From Centropus unirufus (Eukaryota > Chordata > Aves > Cuculiformes > Centropidae), in the NCBI GenBank assembly GCA_013397695.1, contig VYZI01000827.1, positions 83,166 to 147,165 on the forward strand: 64,000 bases of DNA. Direction: 5' to 3'. A model generated the notes under the pieces. It made no database searches, was not told where the DNA came from, and was given only the letters and a program-made list of their open reading frames with translations. The translations under genes and the position numbers were made by a program. Below, piece by piece: positions 13,199 to 25,658 of the stretch (position 1 is the first letter of the stretch; every line of letters starts with the position of its first letter).

Positions 13199-14616
13199 TG
13201 AGGCATGTATTTGTGCAATCTGCACTTCTCAGCTGCAGATTCAAGACTTGAAACAGCCTGAAGACAGCAACTGAATTTTTAACCTACAACTTTCTTAAAA
13301 CCTTAGTTCAATTTAAAACCATAGCAAAGAGCGCCGGTCATTTTTAAGCTGGAAGGAGAATGTAGGCCCAAGCAAGGCATACATGTTCACAGCAATAAGG
13401 AGAGAAGATGCTGATGATCCATAAGCTGAGTCAGATCAGGGATAGACAACTTGAGAGCATCTGCAGAGCAGAATGGATAAGATCTCCGCTGTGATGAGTT
13501 GTCAGAGCCCTGCAGGATGTGAGGATTACTCAAAACAGGAACAATTACCAGAGTAACATTATGGTTTGGTTTTTTTTAGTGGGAAATTAATGTTTTATTC
13601 AAGTGGTGGTTGCTAGATGTTCGCCCTTGTATCTAAGCAAGACTAGAACTCCAGCTCCAACTTTCAGTCTTGGATCTGGTTCTCTGCTCAGCTACGAGCT
13701 CCCCCATTTCACAAGGCTCTTCAGCAACAGACGGTGCCTTTTCACAGGCTGGGAAGCTGAATGGAATAAATGGGATTTATCATCCACAATCCAAGAGGAA
13801 CATGGATGAATGGGAGGGGTGTGGTGTAATAGATAAAAAGCTCTTTGGGAACAAACACTTATCCCAGTACATGGCATAAAAGATAAACAAGCGCTATAAA
13901 GTCTTCCATAGGCTTTGAGGAAGACTGAACCACAAAGCACATTCAGCTCTGGCTTTATCCAGAAATGTAAACAGTTTAAGGGGGCTGGTTGTTGTCCACA
14001 GCCTGCAAGTAATTACCTGCTAATTCTCTACCACCTACCGAGAAAGAAATTGGAGAGGAAATACGATGCGATGCGCATTTCAGGGTAGATTCAACTGATG
14101 CATTCCATGCCCCTCCGTCACCTCCACCCGACCCTTACTGAGGTGCCCTCCCCATATGAAAATGAACAATAAAAGTAGGAAACTCCAAAAGCAGATTTTT
14201 GTCTCAAAGACGGGGATTTCCAGTATCGCCTGCAATTGTCCCACTACATCCAGTGCCACCCACAGAGCAGAAGGATAAGGCAAAACATTTCTAGTTCCCT
14301 TAAGCCAGGCTCATCTGTGATAACCACCTTCCTGAAAAGGCCTTCATACCTTTCACCAAAACCTTTTCCCCTTGATTTTCAGATTCTTTTTCACTGAAGA
14401 TGTAAGGCTTAGCTGCCCTATCTGTAATTAGACACACATTTCCCACAAATACACTGAATTTGCCTTAATAGGATGCTTTTATCCAGCTACTTTAAATTTG
14501 CTGCTGCTTTGTTGCACAATAACATTCAAAAAAAAGGAATAAGAATAAAATCAAACCCAGTCCCAGGAAAGCAGCATCCCATGGCATTTTTCCGAGCTCT
14601 ACGGACCTCCTGGGGG

Positions 14617-14637
14617 AAAAAAAAAAAAAAAAAAAAA
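14617..14637 (+). repeat. Poly(A) run of about 21
   Basis: Homopolymer following CCTGGGGG. No recognisable SINE or processed-pseudogene body precedes it. Confidence 0.9.
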
Positions 14638-14689
14638 GGAGGAAAACTTTCAAAGCATGAAGGATTTTTCCCTTCCCATATTCTCCAGG

Positions 14690-14795
14690 CCCATGTGAGC
14701 CCTTGCTGGAGCCGCTCAATGACGTCAAACACGTCCGCATCCTCTGTGGCGCACAGGAATTGCTGACTGGGACAAGGCAAGCTTCCCCACACCTC
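14690..14795. promoter_or_regulatory. CpG-dense segment with palindromic CRE (TGACGTCA)
   Basis: TGACGTCA at 14720-14727 is the full consensus CREB/ATF half-site palindrome. It lies among CCGCTC, ACACGTCCGCATCC and GGCGCACAGG, giving several CpGs in about 60 bases inside otherwise CpG-poor intron. Binding is inferred from the motif only. On the minus strand the segment follows a fair acceptor (TTGCCTTGTCCCAG). Confidence 0.35.
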
Positions 14796-15429
14796 CTCAA
14801 ACCCACTCAGGTTCAACTTTTGCTTTGGCCGACAGACAAAAAGCTTGGTCCAGACCTCTTATTTTCAATTCAGAGCAGTATCTATGGCAACTGCGGTACT
14901 ATTTTAAACCATTCTTATTTAGCCACCTCCAGGCTGAAAGTAAAATAGACAAAAACCAAGCCCTTCCTATCACCCACTCTTCCAACAGTGCAGAGAGTGC
15001 AGAAGAGGAGGACAAAGCCGTCTGTGGACCTCCCTTCCCTTGCTGAAAATTCCATTTTTTGTCTTCAGTGATTTCTGTGGGTGTGAGCAAGAGAAATGCC
15101 TTAATTTGGCTCTTCTGCCTAAAATTGGCCGGGCTGCCCTTTGGGACCTCCCTGCTGCAGTGCCCATCCCCTGCCCATGCTCCAGGCACGGCACCAGGAG
15201 CTGGGAGAGCCGGGTTCTCCCACTGTGTGGCTCCCCTGCTTTGTTTAGTTTGTTTTAATCACTTAAATGAAAGGTCATGTTTTTGCGCTGCCGCATGACT
15301 CCAGCAGATGTAACCTCCCAGGCCACCCCAAATATCAGATTATTTGAAACACGTTGCCAGATTGGGCCTTCCTTCCTCAATTTTGTAAGGGATGCCCAAG
15401 GCACACAAAGGCGTTCTTCTCCTAAATAC

Positions 15430-15691
15430 AATGAGGAAATGGCCTCAAGTTGCACCAGGGAAGGTTTAGATTGGATATTAGGGAAAATTTCTTTCCTGAA
15501 AGAGTCGTGAAGCCCTGGGAGAGGCTGCCCAGGGCAGTGGTGGAGCCTCCATCCCTGGAGGGGTTCAGACAGCGTGTCCATGTGGCACTTGGTGACATGG
15601 TTTAGCAGGCACAGGAGAGCTGGGCTGATGGTTGGACTGGATGAGCTTAGAGATCTTTTCCTACCTTAATGTTTTTACGATTCCACGATTT
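15430..15691 (+). mobile_element. CR1 LINE, 5'-truncated, sense ('CTAAACCATGTCC' family)
   Basis: Contains ATGAGGAAATGGCCTCAAGT, a TTTAGATTGGATATTAGGG block, CTGCCCAGGGCAGTGGTGGA, CCATCCCTGGAGGGGTTCAG, GATGGTTGGACTGGATGAGC and a tail with ATTCCACGATT. No coding potential remains. Confidence 0.88.
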
Positions 15692-17547
15692 CACCTTTCC
15701 ATGCTGCAAAGTGTTCATGTCCCCTTTACAAAAACATGGAGCCCAGCACCTGAGAAGCAACTCTGCCTCAGACTAGATTTTTGCTCTTCCTTGTACTGAA
15801 CAAGACTCACTACAAGAGGCAGAAATTCGCCAAACAAATCAGTCTGCACTCCTGGCAGTTACGGAAGATACTCCCCAGCAAGGCAAAGCTGCGAGAAATG
15901 TTGCAGTTAAACGTGAAACCAAGTGCAAATCCGTTTATTTATTCTTATCAAGCCACAGCGAGAACCGCATTTGCTGTCTTGTGTGGGTTTTGCAAACCAA
16001 GATCTGCTTCGCATCACTTTGAGGATTTTTCTGAGCCTCAGGGCTCAACCCCGCTGCCCAAGCAAAGGCTCCGTGTGCCACTGGGGCTCCCTTACAGCAC
16101 GGATGGATCTCCTGCTGCCACATCCACGGGGCTCTTTGCAGCGCTTCACTTGGAAGAGCCACAAACACATTTTCCATCTGCCTATGCTAAGCCTGTACGT
16201 TGAATTAGCGAGAGTTCCTACAGCACCAGGCAAACCTGTGGAGTCATTTTGCCCCTCAAACCGCTTATAAAGCTTCTATTTTCAGTTACATAAGCTGTGG
16301 CGATGGCTGTGGTTACTGCAGAGCTGAAATCTCTCCTGCTTGACAGATTGATTCAGAGAACGTGTTAGGAGTATTTTAGTGTCAGGCTGAGGTGGTTTTC
16401 TTGCAGTATGCACAAGTGATTTAAAGTTTGAAAGTTAGAAACCAAGTCTTACTTGCCGGGAATAAGAATAGAAGAGGGCAAACAAGATAAAGGCATTTTG
16501 CAATCTTATCACACAGCTCCACACACACAGCTGGAAGTCACTTTGCACCTTTTTTTTTCATTTCTTTCCAAGGCATTTGATACCCAGCACAGTCCCACAC
16601 AAGCTGTGACCAGCGTTGGCTGTATTTACTCATTCACCCGGCATGCTCTGTGCGTGTAACTTCTCTAATGAACACCGACTTTAAATTCTGTACTACAGCT
16701 CAGCTTCTACATCTACGCCTGCAGGTACACCAGGCTCCTTCATCTCCATCAGCTGCACGCACAGACCAGCCCTGAAACTGGGCCGCTGGAGCCCACAGGT
16801 AGCGTCTGCTCCTAATTAGATGGAGATAGGGCATGGATAAAGCCTGAACTTTACCTTTCAGTCCCAGGAGAGGCACTGCTGAACAGACCCGCGCCGTGAC
16901 CACTAGAGCTTCCAGAGCAGCAGAGAGGAGGCAGATTATGAAAGCAGATTATCTGCGTTCCATCCTAGGGGGAATGTGCCACATATTCCCACAGTTCTGA
17001 GTGTGCCATGGGCTATAACAACAGAAATATCCCTTCTCTGAACACCCACTGCTAACTCGCGTTTACCTTGCGCTATACCAACACTTGCTCTTTCTAAATT
17101 GTCAGCAGCTTCGGCAATTTGCAGGTTGGAAGAGTCTGGAGCAGATTCAAGCAGCAAAAGAAAAATCTCAGCAAGGTGGCAGCAAACAGCCAGCCAAAAC
17201 AAACAAGTTTGGTTTAGAAAAGCTCTAGTTCATCTTTGAGAACAGAACCAATCTGTGCTTCAGCAGCGTGGCCCACTAGCCTTCTAGGAAATGTATTTAT
17301 TCCTTAATTTAGCAGTTTTAAAATATTTTTGTTTAAAGAATATAATTATGAATGTGCTATGAAGATTTTTTTGTTACTACAAAGACCTACCTGTGTTGGA
17401 ATTGCACCCAAGTAAGCCAAGATCTACTCCAAGAACAGCAGCATTCTGACCTGGTACGAAGGCAGTGCACGAGAATGATTGTCTCACATGTTTATAAGAC
17501 ATAATTGAAAGTGCAATTAGTCTGGGTTCATTGAGTAGCAAAGTAAT

Positions 17548-18002
17548 TATCATAGAAGTATGGAATTGTTCGGAGTGGAAAAGACCACAAATCCAACTCA
17601 GTCCCAACCCCTTTCCGTGGGCAGGGACACCTCCCACTGGATCAGGGGCTCCAAGCCCCATCCAACCTGGCCTTGAACACCTCCAGGGATGGGGCAGCCC
17701 CCACTGCTCTGGGCAACCTGGGCCAGGGCCTCCCCACCCTCACAGCAAAACATTTCTTCCCAACATCTCATCTCAACCTCCACTCCTGCAGCTGAAAATT
17801 TGTTCCCCCATATCCTATGTCTGCTCTTCCTGATCCAGAGCCCCTTCCCAGCTTTCCTGGAGCCCCTTTCAGTACTGGAAGCTGCTCCAAGGTTTCCCCA
17901 CGGTCTTTTCTTTTCCAGATTGAACGAATCCAACTCTCTCAGCCTGTCTTTGCATAGGAGGTGCTCCAGCCCCTGGATCATCTTTGTGGCCCTCCACACA
18001 CG
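17548..18002 (-). mobile_element. CR1 LINE, about 455 bp, antisense
   Basis: The reverse complement of the CR1 3' region is continuous from ATCATAGAAGTATGGAATTG through CACTGGATCAGGGGCTCCAA, CACCTCCAGGGATGGGGCAG, AGCCCCTTCCCAGCTTTCCT and GGAGGTGCTCCAGCCCCTGG to about 18002. The open frame that reads through it is a by-product of the repeat. Confidence 0.92.
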
Positions 18003-19045
18003 GGTGTCTCTGTAAAACCTGAAAGACAGAGCTTTATATCCATCCACACAGCTGACAACAATCCAGGCACTTGTGGCCTGCTGCATGATTAAATCCATGG
18101 GGAACCCGGACTTCCCCGCGTCAGATCCGAAATACCCAGTGGGAACGGCAGCAAAGTGAAACCAGCACAAATGGGGCAAGAGCTCTCATCCATCAACCTC
18201 AGCTCTTTGTTTCTGAAGGAATGTGTTTTGTGACGCCCAGCCAGCAGGTATCAAGGCCTTTCCAGCTGGGGATGGGAAAAGGGGCTCATCCAAGCCCCTC
18301 AGCTCCGTGCCGTGGGCTCAGTCAGCGCTATCGACTGCGGCACCATAAAAATCCATTACCCAGACATTTCATTTGTGGAATTCACAAACAAAGAGACAAA
18401 TGGCTGTAATAGTGTATTTGTATATTGATCGCATGTTCGGCGAGATATTATTTTACTACAAATTAACTGTAGGATCTAGGAGAGGAATTTGAGTCTGACT
18501 GGAAAGCGTAAGAGAAATAAGTAAGTTTTTTGTGACTGCAAAGAGAGTCAGCCTTATGAACTGAGAGCAACTGTCGGATGTTCACGTGCAATGTAAGGAG
18601 TTCTTTGGTAAAGAGCAAATTTAATGTTTAAAATTTATAATGCTTAACAGCTTCCCTTTACCATTTTAGAGTAATATAGGAGGAAGCGCTACAACTGAGT
18701 GCGTACCTTACTGAAACCAAAGGGTTAATATGGCCTCCACAGGGCAGATTTGACCTTCAGAGTCTCAGAAGCTGAATAACAGTGAGCAATCCCCCTGAAA
18801 CAGCAGGGTCAGGTTTCAAAACCGTGTATAGCTGCTCACCATACCAAAAAGGACTTTAATATTACCTAGTAAAGGTCAGATCCCACAGATTAAGGGGTGC
18901 AGGCAAACAGCAGCCCTGATGAAGGGTTTGAGGTCACCCCATGCCCACGCACGAGCCGCTCGCTCTGCCACAATGAGCTGACTTACCAGGAGGTCAGCAC
19001 TCCCCAAAGGGAGCATGGGGACTCAAAGGATGCTTGGTTCCAGCC

Positions 19046-19080
19046 CTGAAGGGTTAAACTCATTACCTGAAGGGTTAAAC
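19046..19080 (+). repeat. 14-bp direct repeat
   Basis: CTGAAGGGTTAAAC occurs at 19046-19059 and 19067-19080 with a 7-bp spacer. Function unknown. Confidence 0.75.
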
Positions 19081-22000
19081 CTTAGTACGGGACTGGCTTC
19101 TGCCACACGCCAGAATTTTTCAACACACCAAATTATTCGTTCTGAAAAGCAAACTTTCAAAAAACAAATTTCCCAGAGCTCCTATTCATTTTAACTGGCT
19201 GGTTGAATTCATCAAGCATAAGGAAACAAGGTTATAACTCTTACTTTCATCCAACCTGATTTGTTTTCACCTAATGCCCAGGCTGCACAAGTCCTTACCT
19301 GTCCCACCAGGGATTCTCAGCCGTGCCACATTACGAACCTGCTCTTCTTGTCCCCAGGGCCAAGTAAAAAGGGGAAAGAGTGCAGACACTACAAAAAAAA
19401 TCGCTTCCCGGGGCCATAGGCTGAGCGAGGTAAAAGTCCACATTCCAAGAGCATACGTTAAGCATGTTCATTAGTTTAATGAACCCAGACTTTTAAGACC
19501 AAGGCACAAGATTTTGGAGAGTTTCCATATTTATCTTCGACCTCGCTTCCACCAATACAAGTAAAAGCACCGTTTGCTTGTGACCGCAGTCAGTCCAGGC
19601 TGATTGGAATTGAACATTTATGCTATGTTCTGATGTAAAATCTAGTCAGCGCTGATGTTTACTACACTTTTCTTTTTGTTTCAATGCCATGAGGTAAGAC
19701 AAAGCTTATCAACTTTGATCTAAAACCAGGAAAAGTACAAATTTTATCATTAAAGCACAAGACGTTACCTAAATTGGTTGGTGTTCCTTTGGCTGGGAGA
19801 CTGTAGCTTCAAAGCTGGAAAAGAAAACCACTCAGCCTCATGCAAGGCAATTCCAGCAGAACTAAAATTAATGCACATTGCAGAGGAAGAGTTCTTGGAT
19901 AAGAGGGAGAGCTGTATTAGTCTTCAGCTGCTTACAGGCCATAAACGAGATATTTTATAGAGGCAGCTGAAGAATTACAACTGGGTCTGCTTGAACATTA
20001 GAGAGAAATCACCATCAGCTGAAAGCCTGAGCGCCAAGTCCTGACAGCACTTGGCAGAGTTGTTGGGTGGGTGTAAGGCTTTCCATGCCACCAAGCAGAT
20101 AACGGATTGACTTAATACTCTTATCTAAAAGTCCTGCTAGTGACTTCTCAGAATCATCATCAAACAGAAAAGACTCCTTAAACTCCGTTACTCTGGATGA
20201 AAGTTTCCTGTTCTCCTTGTTCAATGCAAAAGTGCTCTTTGGCCTTATAAAAAGAGCCATAAGAGATGACCATTATATTGAGTAAGCTCAATTTTCATTA
20301 AAAAGATATGTTCTCAGCAACGAGCTTAACATTTTCAATTACAAGTGAAATACGTTTGAACCAAAGCTTTTGACAAAACCCATCCCCCCAAAGCACAATG
20401 CCAGGATCAGGCACACACTTTCACTGCTGAGCCACCTGGAGAAGAAGACACCCTCTCCATTTCCATCTTTGCTTCTCAGGAGATTCTGTTCCCCACTGAA
20501 GTCAGGTTTGTGTCTCTGGAATTTCTGTTGCGTGTGCCATGGGCAGCCAGCACACGGTAAGTCTGGCATCAAGTATAACAAATGCTACGTTACACACCAC
20601 TGACAGCAAAATAGCATTGTTTCCTGGGTCCCGATAGGATGGCTCAATGAGAATACAAATGCAAGAAGCAGTTTTGATGCTTCCCTTCATAAAAGATACG
20701 ATCATTCGATAACATTCATCAATTTAGCTTGCTCAGAAAATTATCCCAGTAGGCAGCACATACAATGTCTTTCAAAACTCAAACAGAAACCAATGTGTAA
20801 ATAGAGAGAGGTGAGAAGAAGTATAGCCAGATGTTCTCCTTGCAAGAGCTCATTCATTTTCTTCTCGATTCTGTTTCCTGCCTATGAGCCAGCTCCGGTC
20901 AAGCTCCAAGTCCCGTGCTCCAAACACAGCTGATGTTGCTGCTCACGATGAATACGAGGAGGTGAGCGCCGTTAAAGCTCAGTGCCAGACTATAGCCCTC
21001 ACATACCGCTATTGAGCTTATTACTCAAAAAAATACACCAAAATCACCTCTGCGACAGACTAGAATATCTTGTGTAAAAGTGGCTTCAAAAATTCCTGGA
21101 TAGCCTACGGCATCCATGACAATCTTTTTCCCACCTGCTACTCCTCTGTCCCTTTTGCACAGTGCTCACTGTGCCGAGTTCTTCCTTGCCTTTCCAGTTT
21201 ATTTGGTTTTAGTATCCTGTGGACTTCCCCAACTCCATGGGAGGCACCTCTATCCGCATTTCTTCCCTGCAGCTCTCACAGAAGAGTTCCTGAACTGGTT
21301 CTCACTACCCAATGGCCAACACCAGGCTGCAAAGTCCTTGTGTTGGGCAGCAAAGCCCCCCCATGCTGGGCTGCGGCCACCCACAGGCACCACAGTGACA
21401 ATCCCCAGGGCGCTGGCTTCAGGAGAAAGGACACATTGGAATGGCAAATCCCCCAAATTTGGCTCTTTGAGATCTATGGGAAGGGGAGGAGGAGGCAAAA
21501 CACAGAGAGGGGAAACCCCCAATGAGGTCTCCACTGACAGCCGAAGGAAGCAGGGCAGGTAAAGGTGCAGCAGATGGCTATCACAGCGTATGTGAATCCT
21601 CGAAGAAGAATTTCTACACAGTGACCTCACAAAAAACCAAAGCCTATCCTAAGGACTCATCTTACAGATCCTTGGGACAGGCTCGTGCCCAGTTCAAACA
21701 AGTTTAGTGGAAAGGCACAGAGCACCGTACATGAATCTGTGGTTACTGTAGGTGCAAGCAATAACTCGCCCCATGAATGTAACGCTACCGCTACACACTT
21801 GGACTTGATTTTCATTATTTTAAGATATTATACACAGAGCAACGGTTCCAAAAAGCACCAACTTCCATAACATCTTTCAAACGTCCCTGATGCAGATTCT
21901 CCCCTCTCATGCAACTGTTGATACCATTAAAAGGTTTTAAACCCAGAGTAGCTGATAAACATTTATTTTACTGCTTGGTAATTCAAAACTGTGGCCAAGC

Positions 22001-23116
22001 AACCCTGAGCCCTTCTGAATGCAACCAGAATCCTTATGGTTCACAAAAGCAACACAACAGCAACCAGCGCTCATAGCAATGAGGGAGAAGGAATCGTTCT
22101 TCCCTAAATGTTTCCCTAAATTCCTTCTTTTTTGGTCTATGAAGGGGCCGAGGAAGTTGCAGTCAGGACCGCAGCTCGGTGAGGCTACGGAGGGGATGCA
22201 GGGGGAGGATGCAGCTCCCTGACTTCCCAAGCAAAGGCAAGAAAGAGGAAAATACGCAGTGGAGGCTGGCAGGTCCTAAAGATAGCACAATGTCTTTTGC
22301 TCTTTCTCTCCTTCAGGCTTTGGCTTGGCACCAGCCCCACCAGCGCTTTGGGATGGAGGTTTGGGACTTTTTGGTGCCTTCGGAAAGAGAATTGGTCATC
22401 TCAGGCACAGCGGACAGACTGGGAAGAGCCCACAAATCATAAAACCTGCTCACACATAAGGGGATCTTTCCAAAATTCCAATTACTGCTGCCTTGTTACC
22501 TAAGAATCCCTAAGAGGTAAGAGATATTGCTTGCTGTGAGGCCCGGGATAATGAATTTACAAATCCTTTCATGAGTAAGCATATGCTATAAAGCTCCATT
22601 TTTTTGGCCTTGAAACACTTGAAACTGTTCAATAGGTTATTGTCTCATAAAATCTGGATCAGAAATCCCTACTTACATTGCCTTCCTCTAACAAGGAGCT
22701 ATATTCAGCGTCGTTTCTAATTCCTCAGCGATCGATTAGAACACTACAAACACTGCTGCAAAGAAGCCTCATTTAAATTCTGTTTTCTGAAGAAGTATCA
22801 AACGTGCATACTAAAGCAAAGAAATAGACTCAGATATATACTCTAAATAAACAGCAAATGCAGTCCCCTGGAGAAACCTGGTGAGCCCAACAGCCTCGTC
22901 TTTTCAAGTGCTTAATTAATTTGTACAAGAAACCCCCCATCTTACTCCCACAGTTTGTCTCCAACATGTTTGCATTTCAAAACTGAGAGAAAATTTTCCT
23001 TTCGCAAGCAATGGATGGAGCAAATTTTTTACAAACAATATTTACCTCTACAAAATAGGTAGAGGTGATGGATTTCCAGAAATACTTTGGAAGATTAGGT
23101 GCTCAACGCTAACAAA

Positions 23117-23610
23117 GAATCATAGAATGGTTTGGCTTGGAAGGGACATCAAAGCCCACCCAGTTCCACCACCCCTGCCAAGGACATGGACTGGATCAGG
23201 GGCTCCAAGCCCCATCCAACCTGGCCTTGAACACCTCCAGGGATGGGGCAGCCACCACTGCTCTGGGCAACCTGGGCCAGGCCACAGCAAAACATTTCTC
23301 CCCAGGATCTCACCTCAATCTCCCCTCTTGCAGCTGAAAAACATTCCCCCTCATCCTATCCCTGCCCTCCCTGATCCAGAGCCCCTCCCCAGCTCTCCTG
23401 GAGCCCCTTTCAGCACTGGAAGCTGCTCTAAGGTCTTCTCACAGTCTTTTCTTCTCCAGGCTTAGCAACCCCATCTCTCTCAGCCTGTCCTTGTATGGGA
23501 GGTGCTCCAGACCTGGGATCATCTTCATGGCCTCCTCTAGACCACTTCTCACAGTTCCATATCCCTCTTACGTTGGAGATTCCAGAACTGGATTCGATAC
23601 ATCAGATATG
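23117..23610 (-). mobile_element. CR1 LINE, about 490 bp, antisense
   Basis: Starts AATCATAGAATGGTTTGGCT and runs through CACCTCCAGGGATGGGGCAG, CTGATCCAGAGCCCCTCCCC, CTCAGCCTGTCCTTGTATGG and a diverged TCCAGAACTGGATTC block. Two short family blocks are missing (near 23185 and 23280), so it has small deletions relative to the 17548 and 46783 copies. Confidence 0.92.
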
Positions 23611-25652
23611 ATAACATTCAAACAGTCTTGGTAATTGAATCCCAAGCAAACACTGCCTTTTGGGCTTGCACCAGCAGTGTCATGCTCTTCCAGCACAGCC
23701 AGGGCCATCAATATTGCTGACATTCACGTCTCAGCCAGGTGGGAATGTTTTATCTTGCTTCATTTCCTTATAAAAAAAACTGTTCCAGCAAACTGAATGA
23801 GGAACAATCCTTGTGCTGCAGCAAAAAGAATTCAGTGTATAAAATTCCCTATCAGTGAAATCTGACTGCACCACATCATCACACCAGAGGTAGGGAAAAC
23901 AACCTTGCTCTTAAGAGCCCATTTACTGAAGGCAAGGCTAGGGAGACCTGAATATCCCGTGTTCACATATATATTCCTTATAGATCTGTTTCGGGTGTTT
24001 GTCCCACCTGGCAGCACTCATCGTACCTGCTTGCCACGGTCCCTGGGGAGCTGTGCCCTTATCCACTGAAGCGTGCTTCACTGTGAGCTCTTATCTTCAT
24101 TTTAGAGGTAACTCAGAAAGACAGAAATCCACCTTTTCAAACACCTCTAGTTACGAGGCTGCCAGGTACTGAGGTTTAAAAAGAAAATACCTCAAGACCT
24201 GAACATACCTATAAGGTGTTTAGGCTCTTAAAAACCTGCACACATCTGCCTGTGGCAGGATACGCAGGCAGGTTTTGGTAAGCCATGGTGTGGCTTGGCG
24301 TTCTGCACACCAGGATTGTTCTTGCAACTCTTCCCAGACCTTCACATCTGTAATAAAAGATGCTTTACACCCTTTTCTCTAAGATCGTGAACTCCTGGTT
24401 CAAATTCAGTTACCACCTAAAATACTCTATCGTAGCATACAGCCTGACACAGAAGTATTAATATTAACCAAGAGCTCCCTATCTTTGGTTAGAGTCTCCA
24501 TTTCAGCAAGGAGATGCACAGGAATGTGGTCTACAGCGATGAGGGCTTGGGCTCATCAGGGAATTCTTGAAAGAGACGATAATGCTCCAAAGTCAGGGCA
24601 TGCGGATTTGAGAGGCTTTTTCAGCCCAGCCAGCTGGAAAACCAGCAGCGGTGCTTGGACCTGTAGCAGTTCCCAAAACACAAACAAGGCAAGCAGCAGC
24701 CATGCAGCAGCACGTCCGGAGAGATCATCTGGGCCATCAGACCATCAACATGACCCCAAAAGTGTGCTCCTGGGCAGGGCAAGCCTGGATACCCACAATG
24801 CAGCTGCTCCCTACACGCTCAGGCAAGGCAGGTTGGATCATCCCTCTGGATCCATGCTCAGATATTGCTCCTGATTTCACGAGAAATGAATTGGAAGCGC
24901 GAGCTGGATATGGGCTAATTTATAGCGATGAAGTTTGCATTCGTTAAAGTAATGAGCGTTGCACAGAGCGTATAATCAGCTTTCACTGCAGACGTCAAGC
25001 AGAATCCAGAGGCACAGAGGAAATATGTACACGTGCCACAGTTGATCATAAACATCATAAACTTCCAGCCCCCCCAAAACACAAAGCAAAAGGCAGTCTT
25101 TTTTCTCCCTACTAGTCCTCAGGGTATTTGAATTTATCTATCAACTTCTTGTACTAATGAGCTCAGACAGCCTTTCAACCATAGGATAAATATTACAACA
25201 AGAGCTGTAAATATTTTCACAGCAGAAGCACAACTGTTCCGATTCCTCCCCCAGCAAAAGACAAAAGCTACAAATGTGATTACATTCAGTTGGCAACTGG
25301 AGGATCCAAGCAGGTAACTAATTAAATCCAGTTCCTTCTGTGTAGTGTAAGATGTTTCTCTAAAACATTTTAGAAATTAAGAGGAAGCAATGGAAGGAAA
25401 AGGTCAGATTTTAACAAATCATCACTTGAGATACATAAAATAGTAGAGAATGCCATTTGCAGTCTGCAAAAACCAAGGCAGGCGGCAGTGAAATGGGAGT
25501 TGTTACATCAAATGAAACACAAACCATCTTCTGAAAGGGAGGAAAGAAGGTAACGGGAGCTTTGCTTGGTTTCATGCAGTAAGAACACAAGAGCAGCGAC
25601 GTGCACCAACATCATTGTGAGTAAATGTTCTCTAGACGTTCACTCGGGTAGT

Positions 25653-25658
25653 TCTTAC
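25653..25658 (-). other. FBLN2: 5' splice site (donor) of FBLN2 first coding exon
   Basis: On the minus strand the coding sequence reads CCAGAAG followed by GTAAGA. The GT is at 25658-25657, so the exon's last base is 25659 and it ends in phase 1, one base into a Gly codon. Similarity to fibulin-2 stops here: the open frame runs only about 14 more unrelated codons before a stop. The same protein position (…PEG) is where the conserved Nb end meets the next module in mammalian fibulin-2. Confidence 0.88.

Larger units (their letters stand above)
6132..17547 (-). other. Inferred FBLN2 intron between CR1 copies
   Basis: The unlisted parts of 6132-8504, 8723-10136, 10977-11995, 12101-12402, 12674-15429 and 15692-17547 hold unique, moderately AT-rich sequence. 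Short open frames on both strands do not resemble fibulin modules: I looked for closely spaced Cys pairs and EGF-like Cys spacing on the minus strand and found none. Only the CRE segment near 14.7 kb stands out. Confidence 0.5.
18003..25652 (-). other. Inferred FBLN2 intron adjacent to the coding exon
   Basis: Unique intron-like sequence, broken only by the CR1 copy at 23117-23610 and the short direct repeat at 19046-19080. No further exon is recognised. An ATG-started 81-codon minus-strand frame at 20015-20260 is noted in the findings. Confidence 0.5.

Noticed and set aside
14617..14637. Poly(A) run as the tail of a processed pseudogene
   Set aside because: No recognisable coding sequence, polyadenylation signal or target-site duplication was found upstream.
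14690..14770. Resemblance of DVFDVIERLQ to a GoLoco motif
   Set aside because: The residues after the core lack the DDQR-type segment needed for GoLoco function, and no gene context supports it.
17598..18179. 193-codon minus-strand open frame
   Set aside because: It lies almost wholly in the CR1 copy at 17548-18002 and encodes the peptide that CR1 3' sequence gives in that frame (also seen at 46.0 and 62.6 kb).
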